Origin: Anoxybacillus sp050480245
GTDB lineage: Bacteria; Bacillota; Bacilli; Bacillales; Anoxybacillaceae
Assembly: GCA_050480245.1 (NCBI GenBank)
Contig: JBCNEQ010000009.1
Length of the DNA stretch: 55,604 nt
Reading direction: 5' to 3' (one strand)
The notes under the pieces were generated by a model. It was not told the DNA's origin. It saw only the letters and a list, made by a program, of their open reading frames with translations, and did no database searches. Shown here in pieces: positions 47,449 to 55,473 of this stretch. The position numbers and the translations under genes were made by a program. How positions within the stretch are numbered: position 1 is the stretch's first letter; each line of letters begins with the position of its first letter.

Positions 47449-48275
47449 ACACCCCTTTTGAGAAGCGAGCATTGTACGATATACATTTCGATATTCGTAG
47501 TGGCTCTTATGTAGCTGTGATCGGGCATACAGGCTCAGGCAAGTCTACCCTTTTACAACATTTAAATGGTTTACTGCAGCCGACAAAAGGGAGCGTCCAT
47601 CTTGGCGATTATGCAATCACAGCGGGCAAAAAAGAAAAATATTTAAAACCTTTACGAAAAAAAGTAGGCATTGTTTTTCAATTCCCTGAACATCAACTGT
47701 TTGAAGAAACAGTAGAAAAAGATATTTGCTTCGGACCGATGAACTTTGGCATGTCAGAATCGGAAGCGAAAGCTCGTGTTCGCGAATGGTTAGCTCTTGT
47801 CGGATTGCCAGAAGAAGTTCGACATAAGTCTCCATTTGCCTTAAGCGGTGGGCAAATGCGACGTGTAGCGATCGCAGGTGTTTTAGCGATGGAACCAGAA
47901 GTGCTTGTATTAGATGAGCCGACGGCCGGATTAGATCCACAAGGGCGAAAAGAAATGATGGATATGTTTGCTCGTCTTCAGAAACAAAAAGGGTTGACGA
48001 TTGTTCTCGTCACACATAGCATGGAAGAAGCCGCACGTTATGCGGATGAAATTATTATTATGCATCAAGGAACGATTGTACGAAGAGGAACACCAGAACA
48101 TATTTTTCGTCACGTCGATGATTTACTACACCTTGGGTTAGATGTGCCTGAAACCGTATTATTTCAGCGGGCAATCGAACAAAAATTCGGTTTGCAATTT
48201 GATGAACCATGTTTGACGATAGAAGATGTCGTCAAAGCATTACAAACGTTATTTAATCGGGTGAAGCGTGTATGA
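47406..48275 (+). CDS. ecfA2: ECF transporter ATPase EcfA2
   Basis: Second, non-identical ATPase of the ECF module. 289 residues: Walker A GHTGSGKST, FQFPEHQLFEETV, signature LSGGQMRR, Walker B VLVLDEPTAGLD and VTHSMEE. Its start lies inside the end of ecfA1 with GAGGGG as Shine-Dalgarno, and its stop overlaps the ecfT start by 4 nt, so all three parts are co-translated. Confidence 0.95.
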   Translation: MDIVFRDVEYRYQVNTPFEKRALYDIHFDIRSGSYVAVIGHTGSGKSTLLQHLNGLLQPTKGSVHLGDYAITAGKKEKYLKPLRKKVGIVFQFPEHQLFEETVEKDICFGPMNFGMSESEAKARVREWLALVGLPEEVRHKSPFALSGGQMRRVAIAGVLAMEPEVLVLDEPTAGLDPQGRKEMMDMFARLQKQKGLTIVLVTHSMEEAARYADEIIIMHQGTIVRRGTPEHIFRHVDDLLHLGLDVPETVLFQRAIEQKFGLQFDEPCLTIEDVVKALQTLFNRVKRV

Positions 48276-49069
48276 TGAACAGTATGATTATTGGAAAATA
48301 TGTTCCTGGGGACTCTTTCATTCACCGTCTCGATCCACGTACAAAACTTATTACTATGTTTATTTATGTGTTCATCGTTTTTCTTGCTAATAACGGATGG
48401 ACATACGGGCTATTAACTTTTTTTACGTGCATCTTGTTGTTTTTATCGCGCATTCGCCTTTCGTTTTTTGTTAAAGGGCTGAAGCCTATTTTATGGGTGA
48501 TTGTATTTACATTCCTTCTTCACGTGTTGTTAACAAAAGAAGGACATGTTGTTTTTCAATGGTTTGGAATGGAAGTGTATGATCAAGGTATTCAACAAGG
48601 GGCATTTATTTCTTTACGCTTTTTGCTCCTTATTGTTGTGACAACATTATTGACGTTAACAACAACGCCAATCGAAGTGACCGATGGGATGGAATCATTG
48701 CTTTCGCCATTAAAAAAATGGAATATACCTGTTCATGAGCTAGCGTTAATGATGTCGATTTCTCTTCGTTTTATTCCAACATTGATGGAAGAAACCGAGA
48801 AGATTATGAAAGCTCAAGCGGCTCGTGGCGTTGATTTTTCAGGCGGCCCATTATCGGAACGAATGAGAGCGATGACGGCGTTGCTCGTTCCACTATTTAT
48901 TAGCGCATTTAAACGTGCAGAAGAGTTAGCCGTTGCAATGGAAGTGCGCGGATACCGCGGAGGGAAAGATCGAACAAAATGGCGCGAGTTGACGTGGAGG
49001 CGCATAGATACTGCTTTTATGATTTTGCTTGGCTTTCTAGCGATTGTATTATGGCTACTTCGTTCATAA
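48272..49069 (+). CDS. ecfT: ECF transporter transmembrane subunit EcfT
   Basis: Membrane scaffold linking the two ATPases to exchangeable S components. 265 residues with about five to six transmembrane helices. The two coupling-helix motifs with the ARG signature appear as QAARGVDF and MEVRGYRGG (about 185 and 225). Two adjacent ATGs at 48272 and 48275 are possible. 12 nt before truA. Confidence 0.95.
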   Translation: MMNSMIIGKYVPGDSFIHRLDPRTKLITMFIYVFIVFLANNGWTYGLLTFFTCILLFLSRIRLSFFVKGLKPILWVIVFTFLLHVLLTKEGHVVFQWFGMEVYDQGIQQGAFISLRFLLLIVVTTLLTLTTTPIEVTDGMESLLSPLKKWNIPVHELALMMSISLRFIPTLMEETEKIMKAQAARGVDFSGGPLSERMRAMTALLVPLFISAFKRAEELAVAMEVRGYRGGKDRTKWRELTWRRIDTAFMILLGFLAIVLWLLRS

Positions 49070-49081
49070 AAAGGAGCGGAA

Positions 49082-49825
49082 ATGGTGAGAAGAATCAAAT
49101 GCACTATTGCATATGATGGCACATATTTTGCAGGTTATCAAATTCAGCAACAAAAGCGGACCGTACAAGGAGAGCTTGAGCGTGCGCTTTCGCTCATCCA
49201 TAAAGGACAATTTGTTCGCGTATATGCTTCGGGCAGAACGGATGCAACCGTTCATGCACACGGACAGGTGATTCATTTTGACACACCGCTGTCCATTCCA
49301 GATGGGAAATGGCCGAAAGCGTTAAATGCGCTTCTTCCTGATGATGTCATTGTCAAAGAAGCAAGTGAAGTATCGCCTTCCTTCCATGCACGGTTTAGCG
49401 TGAAAAAGAAAGAATATCGTTACCGCGTATGGACGGGGGAGAAAAACGTGTTTTTGCGTCATTACGTGTATCATTATCCGTATCCGCTTAATGTAGCAGC
49501 GATGAACGAAGCGCTTCATGATCTGATTGGCACGCATGATTTCACGAGTTTTTGTTCGGCAAAAACGGAGATAGAGGATAAAGTGCGTACGATTTACGAG
49601 GCGGAAGTCATTCCACAAGGAGACGAATTGATCTTTCGTCTTGTTGGCAACGGCTTTTTATATAACATGGTTCGCATTATCGTTGGGACGGTGCTAGAAG
49701 TCGGGCGCGGGGAACGGCGTGCTGAAGAGATGAAAACAATTTTGGAACAAAAAAATCGAAGTGCTGCCGGAAAGACCGCACCGGGTCACGGTCTTTATTT
49801 ATGGCACGTTTCGTATGACAACTAA
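49082..49825 (+). CDS. truA: tRNA pseudouridine synthase A
   Basis: Makes pseudouridine 38-40 in the anticodon stem-loop of tRNAs. 247 residues. The catalytic aspartate lies in SGRTDATVHAHGQV (about residue 55); the family motif is GRTDxGVHA, so a threonine (ACC) here replaces the usual glycine two residues after the Asp. The rest, KKEYRYRVW, GTHDFTSFC, FRLVGNGFLYNMVRIIVGT and TAPGHGLYLWHVSYDN, is normal. Probably transcribed with ecfA1-ecfA2-ecfT. Confidence 0.95.
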   Translation: MVRRIKCTIAYDGTYFAGYQIQQQKRTVQGELERALSLIHKGQFVRVYASGRTDATVHAHGQVIHFDTPLSIPDGKWPKALNALLPDDVIVKEASEVSPSFHARFSVKKKEYRYRVWTGEKNVFLRHYVYHYPYPLNVAAMNEALHDLIGTHDFTSFCSAKTEIEDKVRTIYEAEVIPQGDELIFRLVGNGFLYNMVRIIVGTVLEVGRGERRAEEMKTILEQKNRSAAGKTAPGHGLYLWHVSYDN

Positions 49826-49843
49826 TCCAGGTGTAACATTTTC

Positions 49844-49872
49844 TTGACATTGGGTTGTAGAAGAGATATTAT
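49844..49872 (+). promoter_or_regulatory. SigA promoter of rplM-rpsI
   Basis: -35 TTGACA (49844-49849) and -10 TATTAT (49867-49872) with a 17-bp spacer, 18 nt after truA. Confidence 0.88.
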
Positions 49873-49879
49873 ATCATAT

Positions 49880-49930
49880 GGTATGTATTTTAAACCCACG
49901 ATTAGCCCCGGAAATTAATCGTGTTGAAAT
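49880..49930 (+). promoter_or_regulatory. Ribosomal protein L13 leader
   Basis: The rplM leader folds CACGATTA/TAATCGTG (49897-49904 and 49916-49923) with an apical GCCCCGGAAAT. This matches the Firmicute L13 leader as I know it, thought to bind L13 and repress rplM-rpsI. Confidence 0.75.
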
Positions 49931-49971
49931 AAATATCGCTTGTTCATTTTTTATTTTAGGAGGGAAAACAA

Positions 49972-50406
49972 ATGCGTACGTATATGGCGAAGCCAAATGA
50001 AGTAGAACGTAAATGGTACGTTATTGATGCAGAAGGCAAAACGTTAGGACGTCTTGCTAGTGAAGTTGCTGCGATTTTGCGCGGTAAACATAAACCAACT
50101 TACACACCGCATGTTGACACAGGTGATCATGTGATCATCATTAACGCAGAAAAAGTTGAATTAACAGGTAAAAAATTAACGAACAAATTATACTATCGTC
50201 ATAGCTTACATCCAGGTGGATTAAAAGTAAGAACAGCGCTTGAAATGCGTACACACTATCCAGAACAAATGCTTGAAAGAGCAATCCGCGGCATGCTTCC
50301 AAAAGGTAGCCTTGGTCGTCAAATGTTCAAAAAATTGCACGTTTATCGCGGAAGCGAACATCCGCATCAAGCACAAAAACCAGAAGTTTACGAACTTCGC
50401 GGATAA
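49972..50406 (+). CDS. rplM: 50S ribosomal protein L13
   Basis: Early-assembly large-subunit protein, 144 residues. ERKWYVIDAEGKTLGRLASE near the N-terminus, the HVDTGDHVIIINAEK core, and KGSLGRQMFKKLHVYRGSEHPH. ATG 49972 follows TTAGGAGGG. Forms the conserved pair with rpsI. Confidence 0.97.
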   Translation: MRTYMAKPNEVERKWYVIDAEGKTLGRLASEVAAILRGKHKPTYTPHVDTGDHVIIINAEKVELTGKKLTNKLYYRHSLHPGGLKVRTALEMRTHYPEQMLERAIRGMLPKGSLGRQMFKKLHVYRGSEHPHQAQKPEVYELRG

Positions 50407-50428
50407 TTGATTAAAGGAGGGCATTATT

Positions 50429-50821
50429 TTGGCACAGGTACAATACTACGGCACAGGCCGTCGCAAAAGTTCAGTTGCGCGTGTGCGTCTCGTTCCAGGT
50501 GAAGGACGCATTATCGTAAATGGTCGTGACATTCGTGATTATGTTCCATATGAATCTTTAGTTGAAGTTGTAAAACAACCGCTTGTTTTAACAGAAACAT
50601 TCGGTAGCTACGATGTATTAGTAAACGTAAGCGGCGGTGGATTCACAGGTCAAGCGGGCGCAATCCGTCACGGTATTGCTCGTGCATTGTTACAAGTTGA
50701 CCCAGAATATCGTCAAACATTAAAACGTGCAGGTTTATTAACGCGCGACTCTCGTGTGAAAGAGCGTAAAAAATACGGTCTTAAAGGCGCTCGTCGTGCA
50801 CCACAATTCTCAAAACGTTAA
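50429..50821 (+). CDS. rpsI: 30S ribosomal protein S9
   Basis: 130 residues; its C-terminal arginine (SKR tail) contacts P-site tRNA. YYGTGRRKSSVARVRLVPG at the start and GGGFTGQAGAIRHGIARAL mid-protein. Starts at TTG with AAAGGAGGG upstream, which is the only sensible start. Confidence 0.97.
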   Translation: MAQVQYYGTGRRKSSVARVRLVPGEGRIIVNGRDIRDYVPYESLVEVVKQPLVLTETFGSYDVLVNVSGGGFTGQAGAIRHGIARALLQVDPEYRQTLKRAGLLTRDSRVKERKKYGLKGARRAPQFSKR

Positions 50822-50829
50822 TTTCAACA

Positions 50830-50861
50830 AATCTCGGCAATTATTTGCCGAGATTTTTTTG
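50830..50861 (+). terminator. Terminator after rpsI
   Basis: 11-bp stem AATCTCGGCAA/TTGCCGAGATT with a TTAT loop and a T run. Confidence 0.93.
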
Positions 50862-50910
50862 TATGTCCCTCTTGTTCATGCGAACAATATATATAAGGAG
50901 GGGCAGTCAA

Positions 50911-51315
50911 ATGGAAATAATTACATCGTTTACAATAAAAAAGTTAGAAAAACAGCTTGCTTATGAGCGAAATGTATTGAAGGATCTTTCTTATCGTGAG
51001 TTATGTAGACGTGTGCGCACGTATTGGCAACAATACATGATTGTTTCCGAAGTCATGGAAACGATATGCATCGATATGGCCATTGAAGCATATTTGCTCG
51101 GTGCACATTATAGTCGGTTTACATATTATGGTGAGTCAATAGAAACAGTGAAAAGTCGTTGTATAAACGAATACGAACAACTTATACATGAACTGTATGA
51201 ACATATGAAGCTATGCAGAGATAGTATGTACGACACGTGTGCTCGTTACGTAGATGTTTGGTGGAGAGAAGGAATCGAAAAAGGGCTTCGTCGTCAACGT
51301 CTTCGTTTGAAGTAA
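50911..51315 (+). CDS. ybaK: YbaK family protein (DUF2521)
   Basis: Function unknown. 134 residues, soluble and mostly helical; the conserved features compared with B. subtilis YbaK are MAIEAYLLGAHYSRFTYYGE and the C-terminal WWREGIEKG followed by a basic tail. ATG 50911 follows AAGGAGGGG; an in-frame upstream start at 50845 would lie in the rpsI terminator. It always precedes cwlD, suggesting a sporulation link, but nothing in the sequence gives a mechanism. Confidence 0.85.
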   Translation: MEIITSFTIKKLEKQLAYERNVLKDLSYRELCRRVRTYWQQYMIVSEVMETICIDMAIEAYLLGAHYSRFTYYGESIETVKSRCINEYEQLIHELYEHMKLCRDSMYDTCARYVDVWWREGIEKGLRRQRLRLK

Positions 51316-51370
51316 TCGTTCTAAATTCTCCTCTTGTCCCATATAACATAAATAGTGGGGAGGAGAAGGA

Positions 51371-52069
51371 ATGAAAGTACGTATTATTATTCTTTTCATT
51401 GTTTTTGTCCTTTTTTTACAGTTTTACGTACTTCATGACCGCTCATGGAAAGCATGGAGTTTACCGTTATCAGGGAAGATTATCATCCTTGATCCAGGGC
51501 ATGGGGGGCCTGACGGGGGAGCGGTTGGAGGAGACGTTCTTGAGAAAGACATAGCGCTAAATGTTGCATTAAAATTGCGTGATTATTTGCAACAACAAGG
51601 TGCACTCGTTCAAATGACAAGAGAAGGTGACTATGATTTAGCAAGCGAACAAACGAGGGGATATAGCCGAAGAAAAATAGAAGATTTACAGCGACGAGTT
51701 CAGTTTGTCAATGAGTCAGAAGCTGATTTTTTTATTAGCATTCATTTAAATGCGATTCCTTCACCGAAATGGAGAGGGGCACAAGTGTTTTATTATTCCT
51801 CATTAGAAGAAAATAAACGATTAGCGAAGTTTATTCAGCAAGAACTGCGTGTCAATTTAGAGAATACACGTCGCTTAGCAAAGCCTATTCAAACGGTATA
51901 TTTATTAAAAATGGCAAAAAAGCCAGGGGCTTTAGTTGAAATTGGTTTTTTATCAAATGAAGAGGAACGAAAACTACTAGCGTCCTCATCATACCAGGAG
52001 AAGCTTGCTGCTTCGATTTACAAGGGGATTTTGCGCTACGTATCCAATGAACCCGATCCTTCTGAATGA
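51371..52069 (+). CDS. cwlD: Germination-specific N-acetylmuramoyl-L-alanine amidase CwlD
   Basis: Removes the peptide from muramic acid during spore cortex synthesis so that muramic-delta-lactam can form. 232 residues: N-terminal signal anchor (about 4-22), then Amidase_3 domain with zinc-site LDPGHGGPDGG (histidine), the ligand glutamate in EKDIALN, SIHLNAIPS and catalytic VEIGFLSNEEE. In B. subtilis it works with PdaA. Its stop codon lies inside the terminator loop. Confidence 0.95.
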   Translation: MKVRIIILFIVFVLFLQFYVLHDRSWKAWSLPLSGKIIILDPGHGGPDGGAVGGDVLEKDIALNVALKLRDYLQQQGALVQMTREGDYDLASEQTRGYSRRKIEDLQRRVQFVNESEADFFISIHLNAIPSPKWRGAQVFYYSSLEENKRLAKFIQQELRVNLENTRRLAKPIQTVYLLKMAKKPGALVEIGFLSNEEERKLLASSSYQEKLAASIYKGILRYVSNEPDPSE

Positions 52070-52090
52070 GAAGGATTTTTTTTTTTTTAT
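52056..52090 (+). terminator. Terminator at the end of cwlD
   Basis: Stem ATCCTTCT/AGAAGGAT with loop GAATG, followed by 12 or more T. The stop codon TGA (52067-52069) spans the loop and stem. Confidence 0.92.
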
Positions 52091-52101
52091 GAAGAAAATT
52101 A

Positions 52102-52110
52102 TGTTATATT
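52102..52110 (+). promoter_or_regulatory. Candidate extended -10 promoter of salA
   Basis: TGTTATATT is an extended -10 (TGn + TATATT). No good -35 is seen upstream, where the T run of the cwlD terminator lies. Confidence 0.45.
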
Positions 52111-52157
52111 GAAAGTGTGAACTGTGAAACCGAATACATAAGGATTGGTGAGGCGCG

Positions 52158-53165
52158 ATGTTGACAGAAAAACAAGTTATTGAATTGCTTGAAACGATTT
52201 ATGACCCATTTTTGAGAAAAACGTTTAAAGAAACAGGAGCGATTCAGGAAGTTAAAATAAATGAAGAGAAGGGGCTAGTAAGCGTAAAAATCGCTTTAGC
52301 TAAAACAGGAACAGCAGAACAACTCCAAGTGCAACAAACCGTTGTGCAACGGTTAAAAGATGCAGGAGCATCTTCCGTAGGGCTTCGCTTTGCCCAATTG
52401 CCGTTAGAAGAAGGGCGAACAGCGCATGAACCAATTTATTTAGCGATTGCAAGCGGAAAAGGTGGAGTAGGAAAGTCAACGGTCTCTGTTAATTTAGCTG
52501 TTTCACTTGCTCGGCTTGGCAAAAAAGTCGGTTTAATTGATGCTGATATTTACGGATTTAGCATACCCGATATGATGGGCATTACAGAACGCCCAATTGT
52601 TCGTGGCGAAAAAATTATTCCGGTTGAACGGTTTGGTGTGAAAGTCATTTCTATGGGCTTTTTTGTGGAAGATAATTCCCCGGTTATTTGGCGTGGGCCG
52701 ATGCTTGGCAAAATGCTAAAAAACTTTTTTGATGAAGTGGAATGGGGAGAATTAGATTATTTATTATTAGACTTACCTCCAGGCACAGGCGATGTAGCAT
52801 TAGATGTCCATACAATGCTGCCGACATCAAAAGAAATCATTGTGACAACGCCTCATCCGACCGCTGCATTTGTTGCGGCAAGAGCGGGAGCGATGGCAGT
52901 CCGAACAAATCACGAAGTTGTTGGTGTCATTGAAAATATGTCGTATTTTGAAAGTAAAACAACAGGTGAAAAAGAATACATTTTTGGAAAAGGCGGCGGT
53001 CAAAAATTAGCTGAAGAATTGCAGACGGATTTACTCGGACAACTACCGCTCGGGCAACCTGATTGGAACGATGACGATTTTGCCCCTTCTGTGTACGGTG
53101 AAGATCATCCGATTGGAAAAGTATATATGGACATCGCCAGAAAAATCATTGCAAAGCTACGATGA
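52158..53165 (+). CDS. salA: Mrp/NBP35-family ATPase SalA
   Basis: P-loop ATPase; in B. subtilis SalA represses scoC and so raises exoprotease production. 335 residues: N-terminal MIP18/DUF59 domain (1-85) and a ParA-like core with deviant Walker A SGKGGVGKST (about 107) and LLLDLPPGTGD. The CxxC pair used by Fe-S carrier relatives (Mrp/ApbC) is missing after NMSYFE, which fits SalA rather than an Fe-S scaffold. Convergent with gerD. Confidence 0.92.
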   Translation: MLTEKQVIELLETIYDPFLRKTFKETGAIQEVKINEEKGLVSVKIALAKTGTAEQLQVQQTVVQRLKDAGASSVGLRFAQLPLEEGRTAHEPIYLAIASGKGGVGKSTVSVNLAVSLARLGKKVGLIDADIYGFSIPDMMGITERPIVRGEKIIPVERFGVKVISMGFFVEDNSPVIWRGPMLGKMLKNFFDEVEWGELDYLLLDLPPGTGDVALDVHTMLPTSKEIIVTTPHPTAAFVAARAGAMAVRTNHEVVGVIENMSYFESKTTGEKEYIFGKGGGQKLAEELQTDLLGQLPLGQPDWNDDDFAPSVYGEDHPIGKVYMDIARKIIAKLR

Positions 53166-53185
53166 GGGGCTACGAAGCCCCTCAT
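53162..53185. terminator. Hairpin holding the stops of salA and gerD
   Basis: Perfect 10-bp stem ATGAGGGGCT/AGCCCCTCAT with an ACGA loop. The salA stop (53163-53165) and the gerD stop (complement of 53182-53184) both lie in it. Downstream T content is modest on both strands, so it may serve both genes as a weak terminator. Confidence 0.65.
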
Positions 53186-53871
53186 GTTGTTTGCTCGTCA
53201 CTTGATCCTCCTTGCTCGTCACTTGATCCTCCTTGATCGGAACTTTCTTCTTGCTCGGAACTTTCTTCTTGCTCGGAACTTTCTTCTTGCTCGGAACTTT
53301 CTTCTTGCTCGGAACTTCTTTCACCGCCTTGCATTTCTTCGGCTGCTTTAATAAGAATATCCTCAATTTTTGCTTTAAATAGCGGGCTGCTAAATGTTTC
53401 TGTAATGACCTTTTGCAAATGAGCTCGAAAATCTTTGTTTTTCATTTCTGTTTGTATTAATTTTTTCATTTCTGGATTTTGCATAATTTCAATGATCATT
53501 GCTTGATATTCAGGATCTTTCATTAGCGCTTTTAATAATTTTTCATGTTCTTCTTGCATGCTTTTGGCAAAATTTTGGGCGAAATTTGGATCTTCAAACG
53601 CTTTTTCCCAAAACGCTTTTCCTTTTTCGGATGTTAACGTTTCTTCGATCGTCTTTTTTACAACTTCTTGATTGATAACGAGTTGTTGTTTAATTTTTTC
53701 ATCGCTCATCACTTCTTGAATCGCTTTTTTTCCTTCATCTGTTTTTAAAATATCGACGACCATTTTTTTTGTTTGATCGTACTCAGGTTGCGCAGGGGTT
53801 TCTTCTTGTTGGGCGCACCCGGTCAGCACCAATACATAACTAAATAGGAGGAGCAAAAATGTCCGATTCAT
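53182..53871 (-). CDS. gerD: Spore germination lipoprotein GerD
   Basis: Lipoprotein needed for rapid nutrient germination and clustering of germinant receptors in the inner spore membrane. 229 residues: signal peptide with lipobox LTGC (cysteine about 19), a helical core with MVVDILKTDEGKKAIQEVM and repeated MKDPEYQ/MQNPEMK-type segments, and a tail of SSEQEE repeats followed by SSDEQGG repeats. The B. subtilis protein is about 185 residues, so the tail is an extension. Transcribed on the minus strand, divergent from kbaA. Confidence 0.93.
   Translation of the reverse strand: MNRTFLLLLFSYVLVLTGCAQQEETPAQPEYDQTKKMVVDILKTDEGKKAIQEVMSDEKIKQQLVINQEVVKKTIEETLTSEKGKAFWEKAFEDPNFAQNFAKSMQEEHEKLLKALMKDPEYQAMIIEIMQNPEMKKLIQTEMKNKDFRAHLQKVITETFSSPLFKAKIEDILIKAAEEMQGGERSSEQEESSEQEESSEQEESSEQEESSDQGGSSDEQGGSSDEQTT
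53191..53322. repeat. Tandem repeats in the 3' end of gerD
   Basis: Two copies of a 21-nt unit (53191-53211, 53212-53232) are followed by about four and a half copies of an 18-nt unit (TTGCTCGGAACTTTCTTC, from 53233). All are in frame and encode SSDEQGG and SSEQEE repeats on the minus strand. Copies are nearly identical, a sign of recent expansion. Confidence 0.95.
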
Positions 53872-54002
53872 AATTAAGAGCCCCTTTCAACAAGTTTCCT
53901 TACTGTTAATATTCAATGTTCTTTGCAAAAATATTCGCTAGCATTTTTCTTATTTCGTTGATAGAATTTTGGAAGGGATATTGGGAAGTGGAGGTTGCAC
54001 AA

Positions 54003-54599
54003 GTGAATAGTCGAAAGTGGGTTCAATTGTTTTTTTCTACATTGTTTGTTGGCGGAATAAGTACGGGGATTGTTGGGTTTGCTGTGAAATGGAACGAATA
54101 TGCACGTCTTTTTACATCGTTTGAAATAAAAGAAATTTTATCCGTTCTCGTTTGGCTTATTGGTGTTGGTTTTATTTTTAGTGTAATTAGTCAAATGGGC
54201 TTTTTTGCATATTTAACAATTCATCGTTTTGGTCTCGGAATTTTTCGTTCGGTTGGATTATGGAATGCTGTACAATTAGTTCTCATTGCTTTTGTTTTAT
54301 TTGATCTCGTTTATTTCCGTTATCAACTGTTTGCAAAAGAAGGGGAATCCCTTGTTAGCTACGTGCTTGTTGCCTTATTTATTTTTTTATTTGGACTGAT
54401 TGTCGCATACGTAAAAATGCGAGAAACAAATAAAGAAGCGTTTGTTCCTGCGTTATTTTTTATGGTTGTTGTTACGGTCATCGAATGGTTCCCAGTATTG
54501 CGAATTAACGAAGAAAACTGGTTGTATTTAATGTTGTTCCCTTTATTAATTTGTAATGCGTATCAATTGCTTATTTTGCATAAGCTTTTACGTAAATAA
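54003..54599 (+). CDS. kbaA: KinB signalling pathway activator KbaA
   Basis: Integral membrane protein required for the KinB branch of the sporulation phosphorelay. 198 residues, the B. subtilis length, with about six transmembrane helices and the conserved block ISQMGFFAYLTIHRFGLGIF (about 65-84). GTG 54003 is chosen: TGGAGGTTG lies about 8 nt upstream and the N-terminus MNSRKWVQLFF matches the family. The frame is open to ATG 53916 but without a Shine-Dalgarno. Confidence 0.92.
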   Translation: MNSRKWVQLFFSTLFVGGISTGIVGFAVKWNEYARLFTSFEIKEILSVLVWLIGVGFIFSVISQMGFFAYLTIHRFGLGIFRSVGLWNAVQLVLIAFVLFDLVYFRYQLFAKEGESLVSYVLVALFIFLFGLIVAYVKMRETNKEAFVPALFFMVVVTVIEWFPVLRINEENWLYLMLFPLLICNAYQLLILHKLLRK

Positions 54600-54630
54600 A
54601 ATGAGGCTTGCGGCCTCATTTTATTTCTTT
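54594..54630. terminator. Bidirectional terminator of kbaA and pdaB
   Basis: 14-bp perfect stem from AAATAAAATGAGGC to GCCTCATTTTATTT (54594-54607 and 54613-54626). T-rich on the 3' side for the plus strand and, by complement, on the other side for the minus strand. It contains both stop codons (54597-54599 and 54616-54618). Confidence 0.9.
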
Positions 54631-55377
54631 GCTTTCTATATCAGCGTTGTTCACAAGGTCAGATATTCGCACGCTTTTATACCCTTCTTTTTTCATCCAT
54701 ATAACGATTTGTTCCAATGCTTGAGCGGTTTGTTTAGCTGAATCTGATGCATGAAGCAATACAATATCTCCACCCTTTGCATTTTGTGTAACATTTTCGA
54801 CAATTGCGTTCACCCCAGGATTGAGCCAATCTTTTGAATCAACGCTCCAATGAACAACAGTATGACCGAAAGAATGAACAACTTTTAAGACATTTTTGTT
54901 AAAATTTCCTGTCGGTACACGAAGGAAGGGAACGCGCTTAATCCCTAACGTATCAAATACTTTTTTAGCTTGTGCTAAGTCGCGGATGATTTTCCCGCGC
55001 TCTAGTTCAGTATAATTTTTGTATTCATAGCCCATACTTCCGATTTCGTGTCCATCGTCCACGATTTTTTTTACGATGCGCGGGTGGCGTTCAGCCCAAG
55101 AAGCAGATAGAAAAAATGTAGCTCTCATCCCGTGTTTTTTTAATACGTTTAAAATAGGTATGGCATTTGTTTCTCCCCAACTAATGTCAAACGTCAAGGC
55201 GAGTTCATTTTTTTTATTTTCGACTTTGTAAATGGCTTTCGGCCCAGGATCAGTCGAAAATACAGATTCACTTGCAAGTTGCTGAATGTACAAAATAGAG
55301 GCTGTGACAAAGGCGATTGATATAATGAGAAACCATTTTTTTATTTTTTTTCCGTCAAGGATATAAAAAAACTTCAA
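54616..55377 (-). CDS. pdaB: Polysaccharide deacetylase PdaB
   Basis: NodB-family protein of the spore cortex, needed to keep spores stable late in development. 253 residues: N-terminal signal anchor (about 13-35), then NodB domain with LTFDISWGE (replacing the usual TFDDG), TFFLSASWAERHP, GHEIGSMGY, FLRVPTGNFN and GGDIVLLHASDSA. Some canonical metal ligands differ, as in known PdaB. TTG start behind AAGGGGGG. Minus strand, convergent with kbaA. Confidence 0.94.
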   Translation of the reverse strand: MKFFYILDGKKIKKWFLIISIAFVTASILYIQQLASESVFSTDPGPKAIYKVENKKNELALTFDISWGETNAIPILNVLKKHGMRATFFLSASWAERHPRIVKKIVDDGHEIGSMGYEYKNYTELERGKIIRDLAQAKKVFDTLGIKRVPFLRVPTGNFNKNVLKVVHSFGHTVVHWSVDSKDWLNPGVNAIVENVTQNAKGGDIVLLHASDSAKQTAQALEQIVIWMKKEGYKSVRISDLVNNADIESKEIK

Positions 55378-55407
55378 TATTTGTCCCCCCTTGTCCTTTT
55401 TATGAAC

Positions 55408-55435
55408 ATCTTATGCAAGAAATAACACGATATGA
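55408..55435 (-). promoter_or_regulatory. Predicted SigE promoter of pdaB
   Basis: Reading the minus strand: -35 TCATATC (complement of 55429-55435), 13-bp spacer, -10 CATAAGAT (complement of 55408-55415). This fits the mother-cell SigE consensus (KMATATT...CATACAAT-like) and places the start about 25 nt before the pdaB TTG. B. subtilis pdaB is known to be SigE-controlled. Confidence 0.62.
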
Positions 55436-55473
55436 TCAATGAATAAACGAGAACATTTTTTTAAAAAATATTG

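Noticed and set aside
50872..50887. TTGTTC-ATGC-GAACAA inverted repeat before ybaK, resembling a LexA/SOS box
   Set aside because: The Bacillus LexA box is GAAC-N4-GTTC; here the half-sites are in the opposite order, so it does not fit.
51320..51350. SigE/SigG promoter upstream of cwlD (CATATAAC)
   Set aside because: The -10-like element has no convincing -35 at the right spacing; B. subtilis expression is known but the site cannot be called here.
52158..53165. Annotation of SalA as an Fe-S cluster carrier (Mrp/ApbC)
   Set aside because: The C-terminal CxxC cysteines needed to bridge the cluster are absent, as in Bacillus SalA.
53872..53935. SigG promoter for gerD on the minus strand (TGAATA present)
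   Set aside because: No CATxxTA-type -10 occurs 17-18 bp downstream, so the match is only half a promoter.
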